From Lachnospiraceae bacterium (lineage in GTDB: Bacteria > Bacillota > Clostridia > Lachnospirales > Lachnospiraceae), in contig CAAEHZ010000562.1 in the NCBI GenBank assembly GCA_900755865.1, forward strand, positions 1 through 5,036: a stretch of DNA of 5,036 bases. Direction: 5' to 3'. Below are positions 4,363 to 5,036 of this stretch, piece after piece; within the stretch, counting starts at the first letter, position 1; every line of letters begins with the position of its first letter. Under the pieces are notes generated by a model. It was given only the letters and a program-made list of their open reading frames with translations, was not told where the DNA came from and did not search any database. The position numbers and the translations under genes were made by a program.

Positions 4363-4466
4363 CACGCCGTATCTGAACATCCACTTGGGCTTTCTCAATC
4401 AGGTCACTCTAGTTTGTAAATATCACTGCTCTCATTCACAGCCACCGATGACCTCAGGTAACAAAA
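4363..4466. other. Tract without a recognised gene
   Basis: No gene, RNA or promoter is recognised here. The base composition is more balanced than in the other spacers. On the - strand short open frames end in quick succession (for example AVNESSDIYKLE then stop, and DLIEKAQVDVQIRR in another frame), which would fit a decayed coding region or mobile-element edge. No terminal inverted repeats or target duplication were found. Confidence 0.35.
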
Positions 4467-4510
4467 AGGCAGAAACCGATTTTATTTCTCTGTAAAATCA
4501 GTTTCTGCCT
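4467..4510. terminator. Long bidirectional terminator hairpin
   Basis: AGGCAGAAAC (4467-4476) pairs with GTTTCTGCCT (4501-4510). After one C-A mismatch the stem continues with GATTTTA (4478-4484) and TAAAATC (4493-4499), 17 pairs in all with an 8-base loop. On the - strand a T run follows (CCTTTTTG), terminating the DUF1622 gene 14 bases after its stop. On the + strand GTATTTTTTATTTTT follows, so it can also stop transcripts from DUF951 and beyond. Confidence 0.9.
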
Positions 4511-4523
4511 GTATTTTTTATTT

Positions 4524-4853
4524 TTATGAATGATTCTTCTCTTCCTTAATCTCCCAGTGAATCAGGAATGTCAGGGCTGCGCGAAGTCCAATGATACCGG
4601 CTACGGTAATGATTTCTTTCCAGTCTCTGACAATTACTGTCTTGAGTATCTCACTGCACAGCTTAAATTCCAGCCCCACCGCAAGCCCCTGTGCCAGGGC
4701 AATCTTCATCTCCGGCACCCGGCGCACATAATTATAAACACCTTTCATTCCGGATAAAATGATGACAAACACCCCGACAAATTCAAAGAAGAGTATTGCC
4801 GCTTGTACAATATTCTTCATTACATTTTCAAGAAATTCAATCACGATTCCCAT
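4524..4853 (-). CDS. DUF1622 family membrane protein
   Basis: This 109-aa protein fits the DUF1622 family of small bacterial membrane proteins of unknown function. Three membrane helices are expected: about 16-38 (AAILFFEFVGVFVIILSG), 52-72 (LAQGLAVGLEFKLCSEILKT) and 80-99 (IITVAGIIGLRAALTFLIHW). Family-typical points are the E24-x-x-G pair in helix 1, GLAVGLEF with E62, ILKTV after helix 2, and I-x-x-R-A-A-L-x-F-x-I ending in the charged tail EIKEEKNHS. The length is normal. The start at 4853 is supported by GGGGG six bases upstream; the second Met (residue 12) has no ribosome binding site. It is transcribed alone from the promoter at 4886-4914 and ends at the hairpin at 4467-4510. Confidence 0.87.
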   Translation of the reverse strand: MGIVIEFLENVMKNIVQAAILFFEFVGVFVIILSGMKGVYNYVRRVPEMKIALAQGLAVGLEFKLCSEILKTVIVRDWKEIITVAGIIGLRAALTFLIHWEIKEEKNHS

Positions 4854-4885
4854 GGATAGCCCCCGCTTTTCGTATGTCTTTGTTC

Positions 4886-4914
4886 ATTGTATCGTATCCC
4901 CAAAGGCTGTGCAA
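4886..4914 (-). promoter_or_regulatory. Promoter of the DUF1622 gene
   Basis: On the - strand TTGCAC (4909-4914) and TACAAT (4886-4891) are separated by 17 bases. The -10 matches five of six consensus positions and the -35 only three. The leader would be about 26 bases, ending in the GGGGG ribosome binding site. Confidence 0.6.
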
Positions 4915-5036
4915 GTAGGGTATCTGAATTTTATTGTTATTTTTATCTGCCTTTTGTTTTTTGACCCGGTGGTATCCCTGATAGCAGTTGCAGTGGTGGC
5001 AGTTTCCTTTGTGTTCCTGCTTGTGATTTCCGCATA
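4909..5036 (+). CDS. Possible partial hydrophobic ORF running off the window
   Basis: One + strand frame reads LNFIVIFICLLFFDPVVSL then IAVAVVAVSFVFLLVISA up to the last base, two strongly hydrophobic segments around FFDP. It could be the first helices of a membrane protein whose gene continues past the edge. Against it, no start codon has a good ribosome binding site (GTG 4909 is the only in-frame candidate nearby) and the frame stays open back through the DUF1622 promoter. The product cannot be named. Confidence 0.25.
   Translation, partial: MQVGYLNFIVIFICLLFFDPVVSLIAVAVVAVSFVFLLVISA

Noticed and set aside
4363..4466. Possible insertion-sequence end
   Set aside because: No terminal inverted repeats, target duplication or transposase motif could be found by eye; kept only as an unexplained tract.
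1..5036. CRISPR array, toxin-antitoxin pair or defence system
   Set aside because: No regularly spaced direct repeats, cas-like genes or paired small toxin/antitoxin ORFs were seen. The lone sirtuin has the full CobB pattern and ordinary length with no fused effector domain, so it gives no sign of a SIR2 defence system.

Overview
The window looks like an ordinary chromosomal stretch from a low-to-moderate GC Firmicute, most likely a Lachnospiraceae-type Clostridium. This is inferred from the gene families (DUF951, DUF1622, DUF1003, a Firmicutes-style CobB sirtuin, a DUF6273-like fragment), the A/T-rich spacers, the strong GGAG-type ribosome binding sites and the tRNA sequences. No 16S or marker gene is present to prove it.

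Layout. Positions 63-317 hold three + strand tRNA genes, Asn(GUU), Glu(UUC) and Cys(GCA), closed by a 15-bp terminator (321-354). A 120-base tract with no recognised gene follows. Next comes a - strand DUF1003 membrane protein (492-977) whose terminator is folded into its own last codons. A 274-base divergent spacer with two strong hairpins separates it from a + strand serine hydrolase of the beta-lactamase/penicillin-binding type (1252-2727). The hydrolase converges on a - strand NAD-dependent deacetylase, CobB/Sir2 (2724-3455). Their stop codons overlap inside the loop of one terminator hairpin. A 368-base divergent spacer (3456-3823) carries promoters on both strands and an inverted repeat ahead of a 57-aa DUF951 gene (3824-3997). 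Behind it lies a confused tract (about 4000-4460): a short stretch resembling the start of a DUF6273 domain in one frame and a 107-aa two-helix membrane ORF in another. The window closes with a strong hairpin terminator (4467-4510), a - strand DUF1622 membrane protein (4524-4853) with its own promoter, and a hydrophobic reading frame running off the right edge.

The genes do not form one pathway; they are mostly single transcription units facing one another. What links them is in the non-coding DNA. The DUF1003, serine hydrolase and sirtuin genes all begin with a closely similar leader of about 30 bases, a GTGCGC-type block followed by GGAATGGAG just before ATG, and each copy can place a small hairpin upstream of the ribosome binding site. 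This recurring leader is the best candidate here for something undescribed. The palindromic ends of the convergent pair and the mispaired acceptor stems of the tRNA genes are the next most interesting. No CRISPR array, intact mobile element or defence system is visible.
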